In this document: one piece after another, positions 48,444 through 61,016 of the stretch
How the letters are laid out: each line of letters starts with the position of its first letter
How positions within the stretch are numbered: position 1 is the first letter of the stretch
NCBI GenBank assembly: GCA_021442155.1
Contig: CM038215.1
Span: forward strand, 281,592,413-281,656,412
Origin: Cymbidium sinense
Lineage: Eukaryota; Streptophyta; Magnoliopsida; Asparagales; Orchidaceae
DNA: 64,000 nt
Reading direction: 5' to 3'
The notes under the pieces: model-generated
Seen by the model: only the letters and a program-made list of their open reading frames with translations
Database searches by the model: none
What the model was told of the DNA's origin: nothing
Program-made: the position numbers and the translations under genes

Positions 48444-49063
48444 CACCTATGGTGTCTAGAAGTTAAGCAATTTGATTTCAATGCTTCATAATTTTGTTAA
48501 AGAATATATTTCTACTCTCTCGAGACTTGTCCCTTGTTCTTAAAGCTCTGGACACCATTCTTTGTAGAGGCTTCAATCAAGCTAGCTAACTTAATGATTG
48601 AATGCAACAGATATTCAAATGCCAATTCTAAGGGCGGAGTTATAGTGAGGGCACTAGGGGCTCATGCCCCCCTACGCCAACAAAATCACATCACGAGCTA
48701 ATCGCTCTTGCCTTACCCTTTTGTCGACTCGACATCAATGCTCTCCCATAGAATCCACAATAGGGAGGAAGAATTTTTATGTTTCCTTGGTAAGTGGGAG
48801 CAAGATGAAGGGGTTCTCTGCTTTGCTTGTCATTTTCCTTTTACCAATTGGTGCTATTGTTCATCTAGGTTATGGGGAGAGAAATTAATATTTTATTTAT
48901 TACAATGAGAGAGACATATTAACTTCCTTACACAATCAAATTTAATTAAACTTAAGTAAATTTCATTTTTTATTTTAAATTGATTTATGTTATCTCATAA
49001 AAATAAAAGAATAATTTTTAGCTTCCCTCTCTTTCTACTATTATGTTATTTTAACATATTTCC

Positions 49064-49094
<31 letters not shown>

Positions 49095-49399
49095 TTGATG
49101 AAAATTACTAATCTTTTATTAGTAATATTTTAATAAATATGTATTTAAAACAAAAAGCGATCTATGCTATCCTTAATTTTTTTTAATTCATATAAAAACT
49201 AAATTTTAACGTTTACTTTTAAATTTCAATCATTTTCACCCATATAGTTGTTGCAAATAATAATTTCTTAAAAGTATTATAACTTACAATATTTTAATAA
49301 ATTGCAAATTATGATGAGTTTTTGTCAATAAAATGATATATGAAATACATCTCAACTATATCATAAAAAAATTTTTTCATATAAATAATATAATATTAT

Positions 49400-49506
<107 letters not shown>

Positions 49507-49794
49507 ATATAATTATAATAAAATATATAATTATTAAAATTTTGTCTTACTATCATAAAGCAAGCAATTTCTTATTATTTTATTTTAAAGTTCTTAATTT
49601 TTTTTTGCCATTTTTATCAAAATAAATATTTAAATTATAATTATTTTATCTCTTCTATACTAAATGAGTTGACTCAAAATAATAAAATAAAGCTCAAGTT
49701 CAAACTCCATAAATCAATCAAGTTCAATTTAACGGTGATTTGAGATCGACTTGACTCATTTACATCCCTAGCAGGTTAAGCACTTTTGAAATTC

Positions 49795-50067
49795 TTAAAG
49801 GTGGTTTGGGATCACTTTTGTTTTTTATTTTTTTTGCAGTTGTGTTTTATTTTGTTTATGTTTTGCTTAAAATAAACTTGTTTGATTGTACTTGTTGTTT
49901 TTAAAACATTCAAAAATCTTTTAGATATTTTGAGTGTTTTAAAACAACATTATTTGTTTTGAAAATAAAACTACATAAAAAAAACTTTAAACAAACATAT
50001 TTTTGAAAACAACATAAAAATAAAAATGAAAAATAGAGAACAAAATTGATCCCAAACTGTCCCTTAA
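49795..50067. mobile_element. MITE with about 25-bp terminal inverted repeats
   Basis: Left end 'ttaaaggtggtttgggatca' and right end 'tgatcccaaactgtccctta' are inverted repeats of each other with a few mismatches, about 270 bases apart. The interior is T-rich then A-rich. 'TTAA'-like sequence borders each end. A related relic sits in the last intron of both UFD1 copies. Confidence 0.75.
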
Positions 50068-50107
50068 TTTATAGCCCCACTAGTAAACTTTCCTAGCTCT
50101 GCTCCTG

Positions 50108-50640
50108 AATGTGTGAACACTTTGGCATTCGTCTTCTCTATATGGAAAAGAATCAAACTATAAAAAGAGTTTTTTTAATTTAATTTTATTTTCAAAGAAA
50201 ATAAAATATTTTTAGTTTTTTTTCATAATCATGTCCATGAATGATACTCTTTTGTGTAGTCCATGTTAAATAATATATTGTCTACTTCATTTGTCTATTT
50301 GAAATAGTTATAATCATGTTCATATTGATTTTTGGGACATTTATAAAATTTTTCTTCAACCATTATCATCTCTATGACAAGTATACAATGTACACTCTAA
50401 GTTACACTTATAATAAATTTTACAAAGTCGAGCGCCCTTCGAAGTTGAGATTGGCTTGAAATCATCTTCAATAATATGATTTAGTTGAATAGTAATTATG
50501 TTGAGCATGAGCTTAAGCAAAAATTTCAAATAGTAATGACAAAAAAGAGTATTTGTGGGCTCATGAGTTCTTATGACATACAATTTTCACATCTTAACGC
50601 TTGAAAGAACTACATATTGGGTGGGTATGTTGATTCAAAC
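50108..50640. other. Non-coding stretch
   Basis: No gene recognised. Absent from copy A. Confidence 0.4.
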
Positions 50641-51150
50641 TTTATTGGAAACCTTAGTCGAGATAGCGGAGAAAGATCATTGATGGATTATTATAATCAT
50701 GTGATCGCTTGCTAAATGAAGATGGTTGTGATTATAGATAGCTATGGTTTGATGGAACTCGGTGGTGGAAATTTTGTGATAGTGGTCAAATAGAATCATT
50801 AATGATAGTTTGATGACAAGAAGGTCGCAAAGGGTATGATGGTGATAGTCAAGCAATGATTTGATTTGATGGTCATGTATAGGCAATCCAACAATGACAA
50901 TCAAATGCAATTGTCTAATAAAGGAGGTTAGGCAATAGTGGCCAAACAAGAGTAGATATCTAGTGATAATTCAATGATAGAGGTTAACAATAGTGATTTA
51001 ATGGTAGTGGGGTGACGTAGGTCAATTGATAGTAGTTTGATGATAGTAATAATCCAACGATAGAGATTTGATTTAATACCAAGCATCAATCATCTAATGG
51101 TTGTGGTCGTGGTGAAGGTAGAGTAATGGCGATTCAATAGTTATAATTGA
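50640..51150. repeat. Shorter patch of GATGGT-type minisatellite
   Basis: Recurring 'gatggt', 'tagtggtcaa', 'caatgat.gatttgatg' and 'gataatgacaatc' words resemble the arrays at 17850-19390 and 58260-59690. This patch lies inside the block that copy A lacks, so it is a third, independent occurrence. Confidence 0.6.
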
Positions 51151-52500
51151 CGTTCCACAAACTTCTAAGCTTTGTCCATTATTTCATCTAACCCCACCCC
51201 TGACAACACTCATATAGAGAATCAAATTTATTTATAAATTTTAAGAACAAAAATCTCTGTAAATAAAACAAAATCTAAAACAATTTATTAAACTGCCTGA
51301 AGTGATCCTCATAATCATAAGCATACATAAGGTTGGATTTATTTTATTGTGATGCTTGATTTGATTATGTTTACAAAAAATGTAGAGTTCATTTAATTCC
51401 ATAATTAATATCCCTATGCCTCTAAGTATGCATTGTGCTTGGGGCTTGTTTGGTATTAATGAGTTCATCATATGGAGATGTTCGATTAAACTACAAGTTT
51501 GCTAAAATCAAAATTTGGATAATTTTGAATTTAATTTGGAAAGTTTTAACTCTAACATTTCTCGAGATTCATGACTAATCAAATTAATTTTGACAGAACA
51601 TATCAAATATAAATTGTGCTATGTTTTCTCAATTCAAAATTTAAGCTTTTTAAATTGAGACGAAATTAAGTAATACAAATTTGATATTTTATTTGGTTAT
51701 AACATATTCTTGAGTTGGTACATGATATATTTGAAATACTAATATGATAATTTATTTACGACAAAAGAAATTTCTTGAGTTGCCACAAAAAATGATTTGC
51801 TCATTATGAATTTTGACATAATTTTTAGATCCATATCGTGATATTTCAGCTAGAAAATTTAATAATTGATCATAAAATATGAATTTAATTTGCAACTAAT
51901 TTGTAATTGATATATACTTTGATAACACCAACTCAATGACCATCATTATGATAAATTTGATCATCGTTGTTCAAAACATGTCATGTCTCATGACCCTCGC
52001 TCTACTAACTTGGGTTAACTTTGGTTAGCCTTAACGACAAGTACTCTTACCCGAACAACTTTCAGTGACTTCACCTTAATAGTGAGCTTGACATGCTCCT
52101 AAGTGATTTTCATAAATCACGTGCTCTTAAATGGTCAACTAATCTTAAAATACAATTTATATTTATCAACAATAAGGATTAGATCGTGCCTCCATGAAGC
52201 TTAGGTGTACAAAGATACATATGATTTTAATCATGACTCTCTCAACTATTGAATAGCAGAAAAAAAATTATTCCCTTCCAGCTACAAGATAAGCTTGTTT
52301 TCATCATTCGAAGTTGTGACTCAAACAACAAACAACATAAAATATGAAAATGGTATATATTTTAGAGAAAAGTAACGTATTTTTTATCTAAACTACTTTA
52401 CTTTTTATTTTTCCTCCCTATATCAATTAGCAGGCCAGACACTTTAATTGATAATAATATATAATTAAGGAGAAAGGACTTAATTAATCAATGATATGGC
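51151..52500. other. Non-coding stretch upstream of the peptide ORF
   Basis: AT-rich sequence with no recognised gene. It supplies the upstream region of the TATA box at 52502. Confidence 0.4.
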
Positions 52501-52501
52501 C

Positions 52502-52509
52502 TATAAATA
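52502..52509 (+). promoter_or_regulatory. TATA box upstream of the peptide ORF
   Basis: TATAAATA ends 61 bases before the ATG at 52571, a normal plant core-promoter-to-start distance allowing a short leader. Confidence 0.5.
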
Positions 52510-52570
52510 CGAGAATAAAACCTCAAGACATTTTATGAAGATATTGTAGAACCAATAATTGTATAGCTTG

Positions 52571-52714
52571 ATGATGGGAAATTTATTACACCCATATGTC
52601 ATGCTTCTCATAGTAGCTCTTATTAGTCTGAGAATTATTATCATGGTGGAGGCTCAACAATCAAGGAAGACACCCATCAAACTGCACAGCAAGAACCCAT
52701 CTATGAATTTGTAG
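52571..52714 (+). CDS. Possible small secreted peptide precursor, 47 aa
   Basis: Starts ATGATG (either could be used) and ends with TAG. Residues about 10-26 are strongly hydrophobic (VMLLIVALISLRIIIMV) and are followed by EA then QQ, which fits a signal peptide cleaved after VEA. The remainder would be QQSRKTPIKLHSKNPSMNL, 19 residues, basic, without Cys, with two prolines near Ser or Thr. This layout is that of plant secreted signalling peptides, but it does not match the CLE, IDA, CIF, PSK or RGF motifs that I know. A TATA box lies at 52502 and an AATAAAG poly(A)-type signal at about 52803. It lies in the block missing from copy A. The short length means chance openness remains possible. 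Confidence 0.4.
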   Translation: MMGNLLHPYVMLLIVALISLRIIIMVEAQQSRKTPIKLHSKNPSMNL

Positions 52715-52802
52715 GAGATAACACAAGAAAAGCCAAGCTTCCCTTAGAGTTATGCCATTAAATTGAATATATATCCTCTATTTATACATCTTAGAAGAAA
52801 AT

Positions 52803-52809
52803 AATAAAG
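52803..52809 (+). terminator. Poly(A) signal-like motif after the peptide ORF
   Basis: AATAAAG lies about 90 bases after the stop codon in an AT-rich tail. Confidence 0.3.
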
Positions 52810-52814
52810 ATGAT

Positions 52815-53840
52815 TTATTTTCCAAAGCTAATTTAACATTGTTGTTTGTTTTTGTATCTTTACAAAAAAATGTATTGTGAAATTACAAGAGTTTTTCTTA
52901 TTGGGTAGATTCATGTATGATGGATGTATATCGTAATATTAACTTTTAAAAGTATGATACATATATTTTGGTTATTCTAATGTACCTATATTATTTTTAT
53001 GTATCATATTTGAGCATAACAATAGTAAATTTTAATTTTAATTTTAGTTAAATAATCAACATTTTTCATTATTATTTCTAAAAGTCCCTCATAAATATGC
53101 AATTATCTATTTAAGAATATAAATTTTGTCTTCAAAGAAAATCCCAAATCACCCTTGCATGTTACATATTAGTCCTCTACTCTATATTTGAAGATGTCTT
53201 TGTCCTTCGGAATGGGAATGCCTCTTTGTTCCAAAATCTTATTGGCAATCAACAATCCCTATTATTTTTTTTAAGAATTATATGAAATAAATGTACTTTT
53301 TTGTTCGTGAAGATCAAACTGTGTTAGTACTTCTAGAAAGTGTATTAAGGAAGTTGATATCCTTCTTAGATTCTTGCTCGATGGAAAATTCCTCAATAGG
53401 ATACTTTCATTGCAAGTTCTATTAATTTTTTTAGATTTGTTTCTCAAGGTGTAGGAATATTTTTAAACCTCAAAAGTATTTTGGTTATCTTTGAAAAGAT
53501 AAAAGATTATTGGATATATTTGCATCTAAAACTTAAAAAATAGATAGGTTTCCTCATAAGGATTAACAATGGTCATCTAACCATGATATATTTTTGGAAT
53601 GTCCAATCTCACCCATGTAAATAGAATTTTCTCATCTCAGGGCTCACTTATTTAATAAAGGGGCACTTTATTTGTTGAATTTTGACGTAAAATAAAGTAA
53701 ATATAGAGATTTTAAATTTTGGGTGTTTGAATTACTACAAAGTAAAAGTCCAAGGCATTTGTAGTATTTGAAATGATTTGAAAGGGTAATTTGTGGTGCA
53801 TGGGCAAATTTCAAATACATCAATTAGTATAAGTGATGAT
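52815..53840. other. Non-coding stretch; similarity to copy A resumes at 53310
   Basis: No gene recognised. 'gaagatcaaactgtgttagt' at about 53308 matches 12915 in copy A. Confidence 0.4.
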
Positions 53841-54150
53841 ACGATGCCACCGATCACCGCTACCACTGCCGAAACCTCACCGGTTCGACACAACCATCGA
53901 CTATCTGCAAGTGATCATCGCCACTACTACCCACCAGCCAGTGCCACTGCTGGCCACTTCTGACCAGCACCACCATTTCCACCACTAATCACCGTTGACT
54001 ACCGCCACAACTAATCGACCACAACCACTGCCTTCACGATCGCTAACCACCTCCACCACTATCGTTGCCCAACACTGACTTTGTTGCCACCGCTAATCAC
54101 CACCCACTACTAGTCCCAGCCCCACCCGATCGCTACCAAATACATTACAT
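53840..54150. repeat. CCACC-rich patch, copy B
   Basis: Counterpart of 13430-13740, differing from it by several small indels. Confidence 0.6.
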
Positions 54151-56900
54151 TACCCACACTTTACCAAACTAGCAAAAACAAATCCTGATATTTGTAGAAT
54201 TTTTTATTGAATAATTTAGAATAATCCAAATACATTACATTCACTTTATACTACATTTCTTTTTCACTGTATTCCATTTTCACCCAATGGAACATTCAAC
54301 CATGCATTAAAAGACAACTCTTTTGAATTAGCTTCATTATTGAATAAACAACAACATACAAATCTTTCTATTACAACTTTTCTGGACCTTTCATTGAAAG
54401 ATTTTAGTGGAAATGAAAGTGAATGCACCCAACAATTCATTAGAAAAAAAAAACTTGTTCAAGGACTTTAGGTACTATCAAAGAATGAATATAAGAAAAT
54501 CCTACATTTATGTAGTAATTATTAGTTATTTGGACATAAGAAATTCATGTGTTTTTTAAAAATCCTATTTCTAACAATTTTCGTGACTTAGAAATCTAAA
54601 ATTGGCCCAATTAAACCTTAGATTTTAAGTGGTTCCTACAAATATGGCTACTTCATTATCTTCATCGATATTTTCAACCCTACCACCAACCTTCAAATCA
54701 ATATAATAAGTTACCTAGTCCTCTTAACTAAATGATCCTTATATTTATAAGGGTGATTTCTTTATAGAGGTTGTTCCACATTCTACTTCTTCTAAACAAA
54801 TAAAATTCAACAAACCGCACTTATGATTAATCATTGCCACAAAAAAAATCCTCTTACAAATTAATTCACAAGTGGTCAAATTGTTCAAAATTTCTTCACA
54901 AGTGCTTAAATTGATCAAAATTTTATCACCAAAAAAGTTCATATAAAGGATCATCTCTCCATTAGTTTTACTATTTCCTTAAGGATAATAAAAGATACCA
55001 TGCCTGAAGAAACCATGCATGAAGGAGTCTTATCTAGTGTTCCTTTTCCAAGGGTTGTAAAATATGAATACTTTGTCACTACTTTTTTACTAGAGCTAAT
55101 TATGTGTCACTTTTGATATATTTAACTTTTATTACTTTTGTTTCTTTTTAGTTGGGGAAATTTTCCATTTTCTATATTTTTCATTCTAAAAATTAAAATT
55201 ATTTTCTTTCACCTTAAAAAAACTATTCCTAATTTATATCATTAAGCACCATTAATATATAAATAATAAACTTCATGTAATTGGTGTCATTCCTTCTAGT
55301 TTATTAGAAGAACTTGCTAGCAAAACCTTTCTCAAATTAAGAGATATCATTAACGCTTCATAGCAATAGCCCAATAGTAACACTAAGGTCCAATTACTCA
55401 TTTAGTTTTGATCATATAAGAATATGTTAACTCTATAGATTTGATGGTGAAAAACATGTGATCGGATCTAATGACTTTAAGTGATCTATGCGGTGGCATT
55501 GCTCCCAAGGTTTGAATCATGGTTGACTTAATCGATCAATGTATTCAAGAAGTGATTGAAAGCTTCTGAATGTTTAAAGATGATTTCAAACATTTAAGGA
55601 AGGCCAATCCAAGATTTTTGAGTTTTAGAAGGTGTCAAAAGTGTGTAGGTTACTTAGGTGTATTTTTTTACAATTTTGTACTCACATGCACTAAAAATTA
55701 TTATAATTCTCTAAATTTTAATAATGTTAATTTTAACTTGAAAATAAAATTGAATTTTGTTGACAAACACTTACAAAATGTCAAAACAAACTTTATTTGA
55801 ATTACTTGCTAATATAAAGTATTTTAATAAGATATTCATTTTAATTGTAATTATTTTCATAATAAAATTTTGTTTAATTTTATTTCAAATAGATTTGGAG
55901 TGATATTTCAAATCATTTTCATGCTATTGTTCATATAAATCTAATAAATGTATCTTAATTTACATGATATGTTTTAATCTTTAAAATCCTTCATTAAAAC
56001 TCATTTTCTTGTGCAATACCTAAGAGGATAAAGTTAGCTCTAGTTTTGTATATCGGGGTCCCCTCAAACACAAAATTTATTTGGAACCCAACTTCAAATT
56101 ACAATCTACTAAGTTGTGTGTCTGACTTATTAAGCTTTTAATGAACCGACTATAAAACTATGACCTATAGCTTACATTTGAAGGCTTTTGCCTAAATTAG
56201 TAGTTATAGGAGATTCTAAGAAAAACTAAGAAAACTTCTAACACCTCTTTAATAGCTAATTTTATTTTCTAAATTATGAAATTTTTTTTTTAATATAGGT
56301 TCTAAACTAATTCAAATTCTTATATCTCCCAAAAAAAAATTCAAATAGAGGTCCAATCTTAAACTATCCTTTAAAACTTTCTACAACATTTTAAAAACTT
56401 GAAATAGATCTCACTTTAGTGTGAGATCTCATTTTGCATTGAAGGTTCCTTCCAACTCTCCCCTTGTCATAATAAGTTGAAGAAATAGCATCAACATTTC
56501 TTACAAGCCTAACACATAAGGAGACCATTATTAAGCCTAGCAAAACCAATGTTGATTTTGCCACTGGAAAAGAAGATGATAAAGAGTGATCTTCTTTAAG
56601 CTTTTATTTCCTCTCTTAATTTATCATGTGGGATATCAATAATATATTTTCAGGAGAACTTATGATACCATCCAGCCAACTACTTTCAGAACTACCTTAT
56701 GGGTTTCATTTGTAGAATTAAAAAAATTCTCTTTATGGCATGTTGGCAAGTGGTTATGAGCAAGTTGTGCTTAAGATTATATCAAAATATTAGGTGCAAG
56801 AGGTGGTCACATAATTGAAGAATATACATAAGAGTTAAACATGCATGCATGTTGCTGAATCAAAGAGATCCTAACATATGAGTAGGCCAATACATAGGAG
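54151..56900. other. Non-coding stretch, counterpart of 13740-16510
   Basis: Nearly identical to copy A. The 76-codon frame at 55570-55800 is longer here than in copy A only because of a one-base difference in an A run. Confidence 0.4.
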
Positions 56901-56901
56901 A

Positions 56902-58260
56902 CACTACAGGGAAAAGAAGATTTTACCATTGAATTATCACTATAAAAAATTTACTTATTCCCCATTCTGATCCTACTTTTCCTTAGCCACTTGGCCCTCT
57001 AGTGAAAGGTTTTTGTTGGCACCCTTCATCTTTCTAATTTGGTATTTTTTTTTTCTAATATTTCTTCAAATTATTAAATTTCCTAAAAAAATGCATGTGT
57101 CCCTATTAAAATGTTATTTTATAAATTAGATTCTTACTTGAAAAGTTTTTCTTTTGGTTTGAAAGAATTTAATAGGACAAAATGTATATGAAAAGATAAG
57201 GTGATTCTTAATTATAAGTTTTATTTGGTTGTTTTAAGGAATTTAAAGAGAGGAAAGGTTATACACGCTTGGTTTAATTAAATTGTGAGAGATCAAAATA
57301 AATGGAAAGAAAATATTAAGGTTAAATTATTTTTACCCACTTGTTTAATTAAAATTAAATTAAGCAACTTTTTTTATTTCATTATAAAATTTTGAGAAGG
57401 CGTGTATGCGATAACAATGATCACAAATAGTTTTCCTCACATATTGTATTATTGTTGTACAATATGCTAAACTTCATTTCAAAATGATTGGACTCCCTAA
57501 TATATAGCTATGAATTATTATTTTAATTAATAGTACTCAACTTAAGAATATTTATAAAGGATTTCTTCTTATTTTTTGAAATAAATTTGAGAAGTCTGCA
57601 TTTTTGATAATGAATATTGTTGCATGGTAGGATATTCATGCTAATAGAAAAAAATGTTTAACATTTTAGCTTTGTATGATGAGCCATCTTACACATAAAT
57701 AAAAGAAGAATTGTGAGCAACACAAGAGTTTTTACATTGAAATAAAGGCCCAAAAAGAAAAAACACCATAGGACTTACCCTAGTTAAATTGATTTAACTA
57801 GTATATGTCGTTAGTTAATGATGCTATTCTTCGTAATTGAGAAAGGTAGATAATGGATTCTATGATAGAATTTATGAGAATCTCGAGGAATTAGAATTGC
57901 CTTCAAAAAATCATTTATGATATGCTTGATTATTCTTCTTTAGACAGATGAGAGACCAAGAAATTCAAGATAAACTTCTATTTTACATCAAGAGTAGTCA
58001 TTGGTGTTGATGTTGTACATCAATATTATTATAGAAGTCATGCATCAATGTTCTTGGTGTCATCAAGTGGCAAAATAGGACGGTGTTGATGTTGTTTTTC
58101 ACATCATTCATCAATCTTATAAGTGATGAAATATGTCAACGGTGTGCCTATGCTTCATAGGCCATGGTATTTTTCGATGGTATACATCAATCTTATAAGA
58201 AATGGCAAGTAATGAAGCTACCAGGCATCAAAAGATAGTTGTTAGGAGTCCATAGTTGGT
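56902..58260 (+). mobile_element. CACTA-type terminus, copy B
   Basis: CACTACAGGGAAAAGAAG at 56902 with the same downstream sequence as at 16513. Confidence 0.45.
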
Positions 58261-59690
58261 GCTACAAGAATATTATAATTGGATAATATTGATTAAAAGA
58301 CCATAGTCAAGTGATAATGGTTAGATAACTATGGTTTGACGATGTGTTGGGAGACTATACTTAGTGGCGATGGTCGGGATATTGTAATCAACTATGGTGG
58401 TCAAAATATTATAGGCAAAAGGATAATGGTCGAAAGAACGAATCGCGGTGGCAATGAGTTAGATGACCTAAATTGGTGATAAGGGTCAAATAAGCGTAAT
58501 AGAGTAGCGGTGATCGAGTGTTCATAATGTCGAGCATGATTAAAAATAATAATTGGTGAAAATAGTAAAGCGACTATAAAGAGAAATTGATGGTCCGAAA
58601 TCATTGGTGAGCAATGGTAATTTAAGTGATTGTAATAGCAGAAAAGCAATTATAGTCAAACTATGTTAGTTGGGAAATATAGCGAAGATAGTAATCATGA
58701 GCGCAATTTGGCAATGGTTGAATGACCATATTGGGTGTGGATAGAAAAGTAACGTATAAGAAATGATAGTTGGGTAACCATAGTTCAAAAATCATAAATA
58801 AATAATGATGGTCCGGTGATTGTAACTTGACAATGGCGGATCTAGTGACCATAATTGGGTAATGGTGGTTTTGTGATCATAGTTAGGTGACAATGAGTAG
58901 ACAACTGTAATCACACAATGATGGTTTAGAGTAGTAAATGAGTGATGGTGGTTTAGAAATCATAGTTAATTCACATTGGTCGAGAGACCATAATCGAGCG
59001 ATGGTGTTAAAGTGATCATACTCAAGTAAATGTGGCCACTATAGTCAAGAAATGATGGTCTGAAGATAATAGTTTAGAGTTGATGATCAAATGAATGCAG
59101 TTAGGTAATGGTGATACAGTCATAATCTAACACGATAGTCGAGATCTAGTCAAGTACTAGTGGTTAAATTATAATCAGTGAGGGTGGTTGGGAGATTATA
59201 GATGGGTTATAATGGTAGGAAAATCATAAAATGGCAACTATAATTCATCTCTTTGGGAAGTGATGAGGACTAGAGACCATAAATGATCAGTACTTTGATG
59301 ATAACTGATGAAATAATGTGATTATAGATGTCAAACAATAGTAATTTGATGTTGGCAACTTGATGATGGTGAAGGTCAATCAACGGTCTAATGGTGATAA
59401 TCAAGCGATGATTTGACATGATTGTCATGCAATAGTGGTCCAATAATGTCGGTCAAGCCACAATAAGGGTTGAGTGATAGTGTTCAAATGATAAATCAAA
59501 AGAAATGGTCCATGTTGAATGTCATCGAAGTTTAAGTATGTGAGATGTTGAGTAATAGCAACCAATGGTGGGATAGTAGAATTCTAACAATGATGGTTTG
59601 ATCATGGTGATCAAGCATTGGTCGTTCAATATGGCGGAGTTGGGTTAAGTCAATCTAACGGATCGAGGTCATTTGGCGCTTCGGATTAGT
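58260..59690. repeat. GATGGT minisatellite, copy B
   Basis: Counterpart of 17850-19390, with many small differences at CG- and CTG-containing sites. Confidence 0.75.
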
Positions 59691-59729
59691 TGATTATCAA
59701 GTCATGAAATATTTATAACCTGACTAATT

Positions 59730-60540
59730 TCGATGTTCTGAATGCGATGGTGAAGTCCGTTCATCGATTGGAGGTTATTTGGATTAATTTTGATGATGTC
59801 TAGTGTATTTCAGCCTCGATTTACGTGCTACCACTTCTGATTATTCGACATTTGCACAGACTCATCCGAATTGAGCGCGAATAATCTCATTTGATAGATT
59901 TTGATATTTCAAAGCTAACGACAAAATCAATTTCATGAACGGGAGTCATTTGCACGGCACCTCGACGATGCGTGCAAGAATATTGACAACTCGAGCACTT
60001 AATCAGTTGATTATTAAGTTGTGTTATATTTATATCATGACCAATTTCAACATTCTGAATGCGATGACAAAGTCCGTTCATCGATCGGAGGTCCTTTGGA
60101 TTGATTTTGGCGACGTCTAGTGTATTTCAGCCTCAATTTGCGTGCTATCACTTAAAATCATTCGACATTTAGATAGACTCATCCGAATTGAGCGCGGACA
60201 GTCTCATTTGATAGTTTTCAATATTTTGAAGCTAACAGCGTGATCAATTTCATGAACTGAGATCATTGGACATCGTCACGCTTCTCCACTCGATATGCAT
60301 GTCGACACATTGTTATCTCGAGCGTTTAATCGATTGATCATTAGATTTTGCAATATCTATATTCTGATCAATTTTGACATTAACACAACGGTGAATTCCA
60401 TTCTTCAATTGGAAGTGGTTTTGACCATTTTGATGGCGTTGATGCATTTTGAGCCTCAATTTGCGCACTATCACCTCCAAAGTCCATTGAATTTGATTTA
60501 TGAGCTTATCTTGATTTATGACATATATGTGGGGTCAACA
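59730..60540. repeat. Tandem array of about 320-bp units, copy B
   Basis: Unit markers 'gtccgttcatcgattggagg', 'gtccgttcatcgatcggagg' and 'ttccattcttcaattggaag' lie near 59756, 60072 and 60397. Shared elements include 'gactcatccgaattgagcgc' (in the first two units) and 'tctcatttgatag'. Units are longer and more alike than in copy A. Confidence 0.75.
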
Positions 60541-61016
60541 AGTTGACTATTAATCAATTGCATTTTAAAAATAAGTTTTCATTCCAACCCAATTCTACAT
60601 TTGTAGTCAAAGAGACATCGATAACCCATAATCTAGATAACATTATTAGCTTCAATGTTTGGCATGTGTCGAATGGGCTTTTACTTCATAATCAATTACT
60701 TTCAAACTTTCTTAAGCATACTAGATTAATATTATCATGAATCATGGCTTGAAATACTTCATAAAAGCTGCTTTAGGAACCTAAGGCATCAATCCTCTCC
60801 ATAGGAGTTAGCTGCATCAATTGATATATTTTCTTAATGGTACATGTACGTACTCTTTTCATTTACATTTTGTAATACCACGAGTGTGTGTATTCGTGTT
60901 CTAATTTATTATTGTGAATTTTGTTAGGTAACACCCCTTACCTAACCTTTCAATTTAGGTTGGAATTTGTGTCATTCATTGATTGTCGATAATTTTTCTT
61001 TTTTATCTTTTCCCAG

